NCBI RefSeq assembly: GCF_000745975.1
Contig: NZ_JQKJ01000004.1
Span: forward strand, 1-64,000
DNA length: 64,000 nt
Source: Desulfobacter vibrioformis DSM 8776
GTDB lineage: Bacteria; Desulfobacterota; Desulfobacteria; Desulfobacterales; Desulfobacteraceae
Direction of reading: 5' to 3'
Shown here: piece by piece, positions 35,955 through 44,475 of the stretch
Layout: each line of letters starts with the position of its first letter
How positions within the stretch are numbered: position 1 is the stretch's first letter
Program-made: the position numbers and the translations under genes
The notes under the pieces: model-generated
What the model was told of the DNA's origin: nothing
Databases searched by the model: none
What the model saw: only the letters and a program-made list of their open reading frames with translations

Positions 35955-37265
35955 ATGAATGACACCTGTGACATATCTTTTAACGAAAAGGCAAATATTT
36001 TTTCATATGAGTATCTTCAGTGCATTCTGTTCATTGTTGGACTGAATGACGACAGTTATCTTTTTACCAAGAAACTTTGCTCAAAACTGATCATCACCTC
36101 CCACATCATGGAAGATTTTCTTGACTTCCACGGTGCAAAAAAAAACAAGGACTGGGTGTTTTACCGTGCAATATCCGCAGCCATTCGACACCTTTCCCTG
36201 GCCTGTTATTCCCAGCGCCACACCCTGGACCGGTTCGATTTTTACAATTTCGGGAATCAGAACCACAGTGCCTTTAAACATGAAGCACTGGATATGCTTA
36301 AATTTCTCCAGGATGCCATTTATCAGGCCGCACCTGTTGCCTTAAAAGAGGCAAAACGTTTGGGTATCACCATCCCGGAATCCGGCTATGACCTGGACTA
36401 TTTTCCCGGCATTGCCACTGCCGGTCAACTGGAACATAATATTGACGATACCATGCCCAAAAGAAGTCAGAAAAAAAATCTGACGCGAATCGCCAGTCAA
36501 TTTCTTGAGCTGATCCGGGATTTTGAACAGTTTACCTTTTACGAACGGTATAACCTTGAGACCATTTACAAGCTTGTCCCTGACGTTATCAACGAGGTGA
36601 CAATCCGGAGCTATGAGATGCGGGTGCATAATATCCAGTCCTCTTTTGATTCCTATGTGGTCACGACGTTGCAATCTCCTGATGTTGAAATTTTAAGCCA
36701 GCTGCGCAGCCATTTTTCCATTGTATTTCATATTCTGCAGGTTATGGGGCGTTTGCTCCATTTTTATGAGCGCCACCTGTATGATACCGGTTTCAAACAT
36801 GTGTATAAAAACATCAGTCTGTCCCTTTCCGATCTCATTGATCCGGATGCGGTTCTGGACCGTGCCATAAATTATTGTCTGTATTATGCAGGCCGGTTTT
36901 TATCCTCGGGCAAGAATGTAGCCACCCGGGTTTTAAACGATAATATGGAATCAGACACAATTGACGTGGGTATTCCCAAAGACAGAGGGTTTCACAGCCG
37001 GCCAAGCCTTCTGGTGGCAAAGATTGTCCAGCATTACGGCGGAGAAGTTAAGCTTCATGTGGGAAAAGACCAGTTTGATGCCGCCTCGGTCCTTGATATT
37101 CAGTGGGCCGGGGGAAAAATTAAAAAAGAAAACATTGAGACGGTCGTCTTTACGGGAGATTCCAGGGCGTTGAATGATTTAAAAATCCTGGCCAGTGTTA
37201 ATTACGGTGAGGACCATATGGGCAAGGGCATTCCCTTGCCCTGTGAATTGAACTACCTGATTTAA
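35955..37265 (+). CDS. large helical protein with C-terminal HPr-like domain
   Basis: Residues 1-330 show no recognised motif; they look alpha-helical and contain many aromatic and His residues. Residues 338-425 resemble the phosphocarrier HPr: the active-site stretch is DRGFHSRPSLLVAKIV, with His347 where HPr has its phosphorylated His15 (GLHARP). The later GKIKKENIETVVFTG region resembles the second half of HPr. The Ser46-region motif is not clearly kept. A 436-aa HPr fusion of this kind is not a classic PTS part and may be a regulatory protein. It follows rnpB and precedes ispD by 18 bp. Confidence 0.7.
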   Translation: MNDTCDISFNEKANIFSYEYLQCILFIVGLNDDSYLFTKKLCSKLIITSHIMEDFLDFHGAKKNKDWVFYRAISAAIRHLSLACYSQRHTLDRFDFYNFGNQNHSAFKHEALDMLKFLQDAIYQAAPVALKEAKRLGITIPESGYDLDYFPGIATAGQLEHNIDDTMPKRSQKKNLTRIASQFLELIRDFEQFTFYERYNLETIYKLVPDVINEVTIRSYEMRVHNIQSSFDSYVVTTLQSPDVEILSQLRSHFSIVFHILQVMGRLLHFYERHLYDTGFKHVYKNISLSLSDLIDPDAVLDRAINYCLYYAGRFLSSGKNVATRVLNDNMESDTIDVGIPKDRGFHSRPSLLVAKIVQHYGGEVKLHVGKDQFDAASVLDIQWAGGKIKKENIETVVFTGDSRALNDLKILASVNYGEDHMGKGIPLPCELNYLI

Positions 37266-37283
37266 AGGTCATGTTTAAAATTC

Positions 37284-38054
37284 ATGCCTGACACAGAAAA
37301 TAAAGAGTCCGTTAAAAATATTGCCGTTGTTGTGGCAGGTGGAAAAGGTCTGCGCATGCAGTCCACTGTTAAAAAACAGTTCATTGATCTGGAAGGTGTT
37401 CCGGTAATTGTTCACACGCTTACCGCCTTTGACACGCACTGCCGGGTGGATGAGATTATTCTGGTAGTACCGGAACCGGATCTGGATTTTACCCGCAATG
37501 ACCTGATGCACCGATTTTCATTTTCAACACCCTTGCATATTATCAAAGGTGGTGTTACCCGCCAGGATTCCGTGGGCAATGGCCTTGATAAAGCGTTGAA
37601 AATGTGTGCTCAACCTGAAACAACCTTTGTGTTGATTCATGACGGGGTTCGGCCCTTTGTGGGTGAAAATCTGGTGGACCGGTGCCTTGACGGTGCTTTG
37701 AAACATGGTGCCTGCATCCCGGTTCTGGGGATCTTTGATACAGTAAAAAGGGGGGATAAAAATGGCAGGATTATCTGCACCCTTGACCGGGATGGACTGT
37801 TCCGGGCCCAGACGCCCCAGGTCTTTCGTCTGGACCTGATTGTCAAGGCTGTTGCCCATGCCCGGAATACCGGCTTTTGGGGCACGGATGAAGCGTCGGT
37901 CTGCGAACATGCGAAACTCCCGGTGGATATGGTGGAGGGCGGACCATTCAATATTAAACTCACCTCTCCCCAGGATCTGATTTTCGCAGGCCTGATTCTT
38001 CGAGCAAAAAAAGAGGCCGCATTCACCGGGCATTCAGGTTCTTTTTTAGGTTAA
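37284..38054 (+). CDS. ispD: 2-C-methyl-D-erythritol 4-phosphate cytidylyltransferase
   Basis: This enzyme couples MEP to CTP in the non-mevalonate isoprenoid pathway. The nucleotide loop is VVVAGGKGLRMQSTVKKQF. Further conserved stretches are HDGVRPFVGENLVDRCL, RAQTPQVFRLDLI and TDEASVCE. The length (256 aa) is slightly above the usual 230-240. ispF is not adjacent. It probably shares a transcript with the HPr-domain gene upstream. Confidence 0.93.
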   Translation: MPDTENKESVKNIAVVVAGGKGLRMQSTVKKQFIDLEGVPVIVHTLTAFDTHCRVDEIILVVPEPDLDFTRNDLMHRFSFSTPLHIIKGGVTRQDSVGNGLDKALKMCAQPETTFVLIHDGVRPFVGENLVDRCLDGALKHGACIPVLGIFDTVKRGDKNGRIICTLDRDGLFRAQTPQVFRLDLIVKAVAHARNTGFWGTDEASVCEHAKLPVDMVEGGPFNIKLTSPQDLIFAGLILRAKKEAAFTGHSGSFLG

Positions 38055-38193
38055 GATCATCAGCCGTCCTGGCTTTACATGACCATCTTATTTTATACCG
38101 CACCGGGGTTTACTTTGTTGCACAATTATGGCAGATTACTAATCTAAATGGTGTGAAAAATCCCGCAATAAACCTGTCCAAAGCTTTTAGGGA

Positions 38194-38223
38194 TTGACTT
38201 TGAATTAAACTTACGCATAATCA
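38194..38223 (+). promoter_or_regulatory. candidate promoter of the NrtA/SsuA-like gene
   Basis: TTGACT (38194-38199), an 18-bp spacer and TAATCA (38218-38223) lie 57 bp upstream of the chosen start. The match to consensus is moderate. Confidence 0.45.
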
Positions 38224-38279
38224 GTTAATGAGATTCAGCATTATTTATTACACACTAATCATCCCCGGAGGTGCCTGAA

Positions 38280-39218
38280 ATGGCGGAAAAACCCGTGATC
38301 AAGATTGGATATCTTAAAATCACTGATCATTTCATTCTCGGTGTAACAGCTAGAAAATTACAACAAGGTATGGAAACCTTTCAACACTGCACACTGGAAC
38401 CTGTGGTTAAAAACGGGTGGAACGAAGTTGCTGACGCACTTTCTGCAAAATCCCTGGACGGGGCGCTGGTTCTGGCACCGACAGCCATGGACCTTTTCAA
38501 GTCCGGTGTTGATCTCAAACTGCTGTTGCTGGCCCATAAATCCGGCAGTGTTCTGGTTAAAAATAAAAGGGCCAATATCAATTCTGTTGAGGATTTCGCG
38601 GGTAAGACCGTACTGATTCCCTATCAGCTTTCCATCCACAATATGCTGTTTCACAAGCTGTTATCCGAAAAAGGGTTGAAACCCGGACGTGCCACGGAAA
38701 AGGGAATTGATGTCACCCTTGAGGTTGTTGCACCTTTCCAGATGCCCGAAGCCCTTGAGTATGACGAAGCCGGCGAAATCGGCGGGTTTATCGTCGCTGA
38801 ACCCTTTGGCTCCCAGGTGATAGCATCCGGGCATGGTGAAGAATTTGAACTGTCAAAAAATTTGTGGGCTAAGCATCCCTGCTGTGTTTTTGTCATGCGC
38901 ACCGAGGTGATTGAAAAGAATCCCGAAGCCATTCAGGAAATTTGCACAAGTTTTGTCCGGTCCGGGATTGCCATTGATGCCCAGCCTGGACCTGCCTCAA
39001 TTATTGGCGCTGATTTTCTTTCCCAGGATAAGAATATCATCCTGCGGGTGCTTACAGACCCGCCAGACCGGATTCTGACAGGAGAGCTTTATCCCGGAAA
39101 AGAAGATCTTGATATTATCCAGAAATATATGATGGATAAAATGAATATTATGACTTCTCTCATTGATCTGGATAAATTTGTGGATACGCGCTTTGCCGAT
39201 GCGGCAGGGGCAAAATAA
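38280..39218 (+). CDS. ABC-type substrate-binding protein (NrtA/SsuA/TauA-like) lacking a signal peptide
   Basis: This 312-aa protein has the two-lobed periplasmic-binding fold of nitrate/sulfonate binders. It begins KIGYLKITDHFILGV and has DGALVLAPTAMDLFKSG, SVEDFAGKTVLIPY and GFIVAEPFGSQVIASG. The chosen ATG has GGAGG 8 bases upstream. No hydrophobic signal peptide precedes the fold, and no permease or ATPase gene lies beside it. It may be a cytoplasmic sensor or enzyme (ThiY/NMT1-like) rather than a transporter part. The ligand is unknown. Confidence 0.75.
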   Translation: MAEKPVIKIGYLKITDHFILGVTARKLQQGMETFQHCTLEPVVKNGWNEVADALSAKSLDGALVLAPTAMDLFKSGVDLKLLLLAHKSGSVLVKNKRANINSVEDFAGKTVLIPYQLSIHNMLFHKLLSEKGLKPGRATEKGIDVTLEVVAPFQMPEALEYDEAGEIGGFIVAEPFGSQVIASGHGEEFELSKNLWAKHPCCVFVMRTEVIEKNPEAIQEICTSFVRSGIAIDAQPGPASIIGADFLSQDKNIILRVLTDPPDRILTGELYPGKEDLDIIQKYMMDKMNIMTSLIDLDKFVDTRFADAAGAK

Positions 39219-39239
39219 AAAAAAATTTTGCAGGGTCCC

Positions 39240-40661
39240 TTATTTTGCGGAATCAATAAAGCCGTAAATTTTATCCATGGCTTTCAATCCCCAGGCGGGT
39301 TTCCCGGACAGGGTGGCGACACCATCGCGATTGAGGCGATCTGTTGTCTGCTGAGCTGTAAAGCCCTGTTCCTTTAATTCAATAATGATTTTCATGACAG
39401 CAGCCTTGTATTTACCCATATCCTGATCCGGCGAAATATCCGGTTTTATCACGGGTGTTTCCTTAACCTGGATGTCTGCCCCAGGCGGCACCTGCCCTGA
39501 TTTTTCCCCGGTGCCGTCCACAAGCAACGACAGATCATCCATGGAATCCTGGGATTGATCCGGTTTTTCAACCAGTGCGGATAAATCATCTAAATCCGCA
39601 ACAGCCTTTTTACCGGCAGGTTCTTCAATAAGCTTGGACAGATCATCCAACTCTTCATGAAAAGCCTTTGGCATATCCGGCACATGGGTATCCATATCCA
39701 CAAGGCTGAACAGATCATCAAGGTCATCTTCATTATCCAGGGCATTAGACGAAGACAAATCAGAATCAACCAGTTTTGACAAATCATCCATATCATTTGA
39801 CAGATTCTTTGCATCAGGTACTGGCGGCGTCTCTTCCAGCAGGCTTTCAAGGTTGTCAAGGTCTTTGTACGGATCTGGTACAGAGTCAATCAATGAGGAT
39901 AAGTCATCAATATCTTTAGGTGCCAGGTCCGTTTCTTTGACCAGCAAAGACAGGTCATCCATGTCGGAAGAACCAATGTCTTCAAGATCTTTGTGATCCT
40001 GGGCCTTGAATGGGTCTTCCATGGGGACAGGGGATTCAAACAGATGCTCATTTTCATTAGCGTTGATATCCAAAGGGCTTTGGTCAAGCCCGGGTTCTTC
40101 TTCTTCCAAGGCCAGGGTTTCCACGGCGCGTCCGGCAATTTCCATGGCCTGGGGAGCAGCACTATGCCGCAGGTTCATTTCCTGCAATGCCAGGGCAATG
40201 TTTGTCATTGCATCGGCTTTTTTTTCTTCTGCTGCTGCCCGTTTTTCCATGGCATCGGCTTTTCTTTCTTCCACCCGGGTAAGTGCTTCCTGGGCTAAAG
40301 CAATACGGTCTTGTTTTTCGATAAATATCCGGAGCATATCCTTGAATAAAGATGCCGATTCTATATCCACAGAGCGTGTACCTTGGTTGCCGGCAGGAGG
40401 TTGTACATTTGCCGTAACATTAAGCATTTCTGCTTCCTGGGCAAGGAATGCCTCAATCTGATCGGGGAGTATACCTGTATCCAGAAATTTTTTAATTTTT
40501 AAAAGGGTGGTAACCGCCTGTTCAGTGTAACATGTTTCATGGTTGACAATTTGTGTGGCAAGCCACGGACTGAACCGATGTAAAATGAACTTTAAAGTGG
40601 CCTTGCCCATATCCAGCTCATCTATCAGATCCTCAATGGTCAACAGCTTTGAACGGGTCAT
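39240..40661 (-). CDS. MerR-like HTH protein with coiled coil and eight acidic DDLS repeats
   Basis: The N-terminal 75 residues resemble a MerR-type helix-turn-helix (LLTIEDLIDELDMGKATLKF, then FLDTGILPDQIEAFL). Residues 105-165 form a coiled coil rich in Ala, Glu and Lys. Residues 234-385 hold eight copies of D-(M/L/I)-D-(D/N)-L-x-x-L-(V/I/L) spaced 16-24 residues apart, such as DMDDLSLLV and DLDDLSALV. The C-terminal 60 residues resemble the DNA-contacting end of serine recombinases (LNRDGVATLSGKPAWG). I know no family with this whole layout. The ATG at 40661 has AGGGA five bases upstream. It is divergent from the prkA operon and may regulate it. Confidence 0.7.
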   Translation of the reverse strand: MTRSKLLTIEDLIDELDMGKATLKFILHRFSPWLATQIVNHETCYTEQAVTTLLKIKKFLDTGILPDQIEAFLAQEAEMLNVTANVQPPAGNQGTRSVDIESASLFKDMLRIFIEKQDRIALAQEALTRVEERKADAMEKRAAAEEKKADAMTNIALALQEMNLRHSAAPQAMEIAGRAVETLALEEEEPGLDQSPLDINANENEHLFESPVPMEDPFKAQDHKDLEDIGSSDMDDLSLLVKETDLAPKDIDDLSSLIDSVPDPYKDLDNLESLLEETPPVPDAKNLSNDMDDLSKLVDSDLSSSNALDNEDDLDDLFSLVDMDTHVPDMPKAFHEELDDLSKLIEEPAGKKAVADLDDLSALVEKPDQSQDSMDDLSLLVDGTGEKSGQVPPGADIQVKETPVIKPDISPDQDMGKYKAAVMKIIIELKEQGFTAQQTTDRLNRDGVATLSGKPAWGLKAMDKIYGFIDSAK

Positions 40662-40771
40662 TATTTCCCTCATTTGCGAAAGTTAATTTAAGTTATGTTC
40701 TTTTATTGGTATCATAAAATCAAGGAGACCAAAAGCGTTTATAGCAAAGGAGAATACGGGTGCGATAGTAT

Positions 40772-40800
40772 TTGACACTTTTTTTTTCGCTTGATATATC
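40772..40800 (+). promoter_or_regulatory. sigma70-type promoter of the prkA operon
   Basis: TTGACA (40772-40777), a 17-bp spacer and TATATC (40795-40800). The transcript would have a leader of about 200 bases (40807-41007). In that leader, CCGGAAAA occurs twice near 40917 and 40930. Confidence 0.7.
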
Positions 40801-41007
40801 TCTCCAAGATAGTCCTGTTTCAAGATATTAAAAAGCGCAAATTTTTCAACCCTGACAAAAACCTGTGTACTGTCTTTTTTCCGGGAAGCTAAAGCGCTTT
40901 TAACCTATCTATCCAGTCCGGAAAACAATCCGGAAAAGAAGAATTTAACTAAATTCCAACCAAAGACTTGGCAGCACTTGCCGCCTTTGCTGCCCATGGA
41001 GGGTAAA

Positions 41008-43071
41008 ATGGCCACTACAACAGATCCTAAGACCTTTAACCACCACGTCGAAGCCGTTAAAAAGGGGACCCGGGTATTTGAGGATGCGTTCCAGGGGGTC
41101 TCCCGCATGATTCTGGACGCCGGTATCCGCAAGGTCACGGTCAAGGGAAAGACCACCTACCAGTTTGACCTGTTCAGCGGAGGCAAAAGGCACCTGGTGG
41201 GCATGTATGACGAAATCAATTCCTTTGTCTCTTTTGTCAAAGATGCCTCCGAAGGTGGGTCTTCCAGGGAAATGGCTTATGTCCTGGTGGGCGAGCCGGG
41301 GAATGGAAAAACCTTTTTTGTGGAATACCTGTGCGCCCGGTACAGAGAGTTTTTATCAACCCCCCAAAATATGAAGTATACGTTCCGTTTTAAGAATCTT
41401 GATAAGCTGGGCGGATATGGCAGGATCAATGTGATCGAATCCCAGACTTACGAGGATCCCATGATTCTTGCCATGAGTTTTAAGGAGAACAAAGATGCCT
41501 CCGCAAGTTATCTTGCCAAAGCATTTAAGTTCAAGGATAAGGAGATAGAAGTCCTTTATGAGAAGTATCGTCCTCTAGGGGCCTGTTCGGCCTATATATG
41601 GCATCAGATCCGGGAATATTGTGATGATACCCCTGCCGACATGATGGAATTCATCGAAATTGTCCCGGTACCGTTAATAGAAAGTCTTGGCACGATTACC
41701 GGCAAATATCCGGCCAAGGACAAAATCACCTCTTCGGCCGTGGATCTTATGGGTGAAGAGTCCATCCAGCGACTGCTGCATATCCCGGATTCCAACAACC
41801 CCTACCGGTTTGACCTGCGCCGGGGCGCTCTGGCCCGGGTGGCCGGCGGCGGCATCCATTTTGCCGATGAAATTTATAAAAACAAAAAGGATCTGGTGCA
41901 GGTGTATCTTGGTGTGATCCAGAACCGTATGATTGAACTGGATGGGTTTAAATGGCCCATTGACACCCTGATTATCGCCACCTCAAATAACTCCGAGTTC
42001 AACACCTTTTTGATGGAACGTGAAGAAGCTCCCATTGTTGACCGGTGCCGGATCTGCTATGTGGCCCATAATACGGATTATAAGATCCAGAAAACGTTGA
42101 CCGAATATGCCATCGGCACTGATGTCAAGCGTTCCCTTGACCAGGAAGTACTTCACCAGGATCCAAATTTGAACCACGCCGCATCCGTTGCCGTGGTGCT
42201 GACCCGGCTTCCCCGGTCCGACAAACTCACTCCCGTTGAAATCATGAAGCTTGCCGCAGGGGAGGTCGCGGGTGAAAAAAGCCTTAAAACCCTGGCTGAG
42301 CTCATTGACCAGCTCAACCAGGATACGGATATTACCAAACGCTTTGGCCAGAAAGGCCTGGGACAGAGAAACCTTGGCCGGGCCGTGCAGTTCCTTCTGG
42401 AATCTTCTGAAACCAATGACGGCAAGTGCATGTTTGCCCTGGATATTTTCAACGCCCTGAACCGGGTGGTACTTGATTATGTTCAGGAACCTGCTGACCG
42501 GGCCAAGTTCATGGAAGATCTGAAAATTGCCAGGGGCCTTTACCGGGAACGCATCATGACAGAGATGTTCAACGCATACATGGACGAACCGCTGGCCATC
42601 AAAAAGGATGTACTCAACTATGTAAATATGATCATTGGTGTGGATGCCGAACACCTGGGGTCTGATATGATGTGGAAGTACAAGGATCCCCAGACAGGCG
42701 AGCTTCGGGCCCTTAAAATTGATGAGCGGTATATCAAAAACGTAGAGGAGCGCCTGGGCCTTAAAACCGAGGAACAGCGCGCCTCCTTTAGAAATTCCAT
42801 TAGAAAGATCTATGGACAGAAATTGTCTGTGGATGCCAATTATGATTTCATGGACAATCTGGAACTGGTTAAAGCCGTGACCGATGTCCGGCTTAAATCG
42901 GACATTGCCGGGGCCGGTTCTTTGATCGGGGCCCTGGCCAACCGGACCAATGAAGAAAATCAAAAACTGTATGACAGGATGATTTACACCATGGATCAGA
43001 AGCTTGGGTACTGCCCTACCTGTGCCCAGAAAACCATAGAGTATTTCTGCAGCCAGGAAGATGATAAATAG
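41008..43071 (+). CDS. prkA: PrkA serine protein kinase (AAA-type), YeaG homolog
   Basis: This 687-aa PrkA-family protein is an ATPase-type domain followed by a protein-kinase-like C-terminal part. Walker A is VGEPGNGKTFFVEY near residue 90 and a Walker-B-like region is GGIHFADEIYKNKKD. In E. coli the homolog yeaG with yeaH responds to stress and nitrogen starvation. The C-terminus ends in YCPTCAQKTIEYFC, a CxxC pair. The ATG at 41008 has GGAGGG upstream; the open frame before it is non-coding leader. It is followed by YeaH, SpoVR and a second PrkA-like gene. Confidence 0.92.
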   Translation: MATTTDPKTFNHHVEAVKKGTRVFEDAFQGVSRMILDAGIRKVTVKGKTTYQFDLFSGGKRHLVGMYDEINSFVSFVKDASEGGSSREMAYVLVGEPGNGKTFFVEYLCARYREFLSTPQNMKYTFRFKNLDKLGGYGRINVIESQTYEDPMILAMSFKENKDASASYLAKAFKFKDKEIEVLYEKYRPLGACSAYIWHQIREYCDDTPADMMEFIEIVPVPLIESLGTITGKYPAKDKITSSAVDLMGEESIQRLLHIPDSNNPYRFDLRRGALARVAGGGIHFADEIYKNKKDLVQVYLGVIQNRMIELDGFKWPIDTLIIATSNNSEFNTFLMEREEAPIVDRCRICYVAHNTDYKIQKTLTEYAIGTDVKRSLDQEVLHQDPNLNHAASVAVVLTRLPRSDKLTPVEIMKLAAGEVAGEKSLKTLAELIDQLNQDTDITKRFGQKGLGQRNLGRAVQFLLESSETNDGKCMFALDIFNALNRVVLDYVQEPADRAKFMEDLKIARGLYRERIMTEMFNAYMDEPLAIKKDVLNYVNMIIGVDAEHLGSDMMWKYKDPQTGELRALKIDERYIKNVEERLGLKTEEQRASFRNSIRKIYGQKLSVDANYDFMDNLELVKAVTDVRLKSDIAGAGSLIGALANRTNEENQKLYDRMIYTMDQKLGYCPTCAQKTIEYFCSQEDDK

Positions 43072-43195
43072 TGTTTGAACGCAAAGTCACCCATCTGCGG
43101 CGTTGCAGAATAATCTGCAATCCTCACAACCATGAGGTTGCTCCGGTTGCAAATTTTTCTGCGCCTTGCATCTGGGCAACTTTTCGTCCAAACAC
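43071..43195. repeat. palindromic MITE-like element between prkA and yeaH
   Basis: The 125 bp form one long imperfect palindrome. The outer arms GTGTTTGAACGCAAAGT and GTGTTTGGACGAAAAGT (read inward from each end) differ at 2 of 17 positions. Partial matching continues for about 50 bp per side (TGC, GCAGAA, AAT, TGCAA). The centre is near CATGAGG. The first base is also the last base of the prkA stop codon. It looks like a non-autonomous mobile element or a folded RNA element in the operon. It contains no gene. Confidence 0.65.
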
Positions 43196-43256
43196 GGGGT
43201 TTGGGTCAGACACTTGGTAACGGCACACACTGAATAAAAAAACGAAGGGGAAGCGT

Positions 43257-44435
43257 ATGATAACCCTTGATGAATTATTGGAACGGGATCGGCAGCGGGA
43301 AGAGGACGGATTTAAGCGTAAAATCCGTATCGGCCGCATTGTCAAACCAGGTACCGGGGGAAAGGATAAAATCATTGTGGTCCCCACCACCGTGGAGGAG
43401 AAGTTTGTCCACGATGAACCTTCCTTTGACCCGGAAACCGGAGAGGGAGAATCTTCCAGCGGTACCGGAGAGGGAGAAGAGGGCGATATCATCGGCGAAC
43501 AGCCGGTTCGCCCGGACCAGGGAGAGGGCGAGGGGGAAGGAGAGGGTGCCGGCGAAGGAGAAGGCGAAGGCCAGGGTGGCGAACATGAGTTTGAATCCAG
43601 TGCCTACGAACTGGGCAAGGTACTGTCCCAGGACTTCCAGCTTCCCAACCTCCAGGACAAAGGTAAAAGGCGTGCCTTATCCCGCTATGTCTATGACCTG
43701 ACAGATAAAAACCGGGGCATGGGCCAGATTCTGGATAAAAAAGCCACGTTAAAGCAGATTGTCCAGACCAATATTGCCCTTGGCACAATTCCGGATGTCA
43801 ACGACATAGACCCGGGCCGGTTTATTGTCTCCCCCCGGGATCTTGTTTACAGGATTCTGTCCAGGGAAAAAGAGTATGAATCCCAGGCCCTGGTCTTTTT
43901 CCTGAGAGATTATTCAGGATCCATGGGCGGCAAGGTGACCGAAGCGGTGGTTTCCCAGCATGTGATGCTCTATTCATGGCTGCTGTATCAATATGACAGA
44001 CAGGTGGAAACCCGTTTTATTCTCCATGACACCCAGGCAAGGGAGGTGCAGGATTTTTATAAATACCACTCTTATAAGGTGGCCGGAGGCACCAAGGTGT
44101 ATACTGCTTTTGAGCTGGTGAATAAAATCGTGGAGCAGGAGAGCCTGGCCAGAGATTACAATATCTATGTTTTTCATGGGACCGATGGCGATGACTGGGA
44201 CAGGGACGGCGTGAACACCCTGGAACAAATAGAAAAAATGGTGCGCTATGCTGCCCGGATAGGTATCTCCATTGTAGAGCATTCCTATGTGGGAACAGGG
44301 CAGACCGAAGTTGAAAAATATTTAAGAAAATCCGGCATACTTGAAAAACACAAGAACCATGTCAAACTGGATGTCATGAATGAAAATGTGGATGATTCCA
44401 GAATTATTCAGGGGATCAAAAATCTGATTTCCTGA
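43257..44435 (+). CDS. yeaH: DUF444/YeaH family protein with vWA-like domain
   Basis: This 392-aa protein has an N-terminal basic region, then a Gly/Glu-rich low-complexity stretch (residues 60-108), then a von Willebrand A-like domain. The domain has a MIDAS motif FLRDYSGSMGGKVTE, which binds a divalent metal, and the later HGTDGDDWDRDG. In E. coli yeaG and yeaH are co-transcribed and functionally linked in stress survival. Here it sits in the same order after prkA. The low-complexity part is encoded by a GGNGAR hexamer-like repeat near 43516-43580. Confidence 0.9.
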   Translation: MITLDELLERDRQREEDGFKRKIRIGRIVKPGTGGKDKIIVVPTTVEEKFVHDEPSFDPETGEGESSSGTGEGEEGDIIGEQPVRPDQGEGEGEGEGAGEGEGEGQGGEHEFESSAYELGKVLSQDFQLPNLQDKGKRRALSRYVYDLTDKNRGMGQILDKKATLKQIVQTNIALGTIPDVNDIDPGRFIVSPRDLVYRILSREKEYESQALVFFLRDYSGSMGGKVTEAVVSQHVMLYSWLLYQYDRQVETRFILHDTQAREVQDFYKYHSYKVAGGTKVYTAFELVNKIVEQESLARDYNIYVFHGTDGDDWDRDGVNTLEQIEKMVRYAARIGISIVEHSYVGTGQTEVEKYLRKSGILEKHKNHVKLDVMNENVDDSRIIQGIKNLIS

Positions 44436-44475
44436 TCAATAACGCGCCGGATAAAAAAAAGAAAGGCAGGGCCCA

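Noticed and set aside
41983-42963. 326-aa open frame antisense to prkA
   Set aside because: It is a mirror of the conserved PrkA frame, without start signals or domain patterns.
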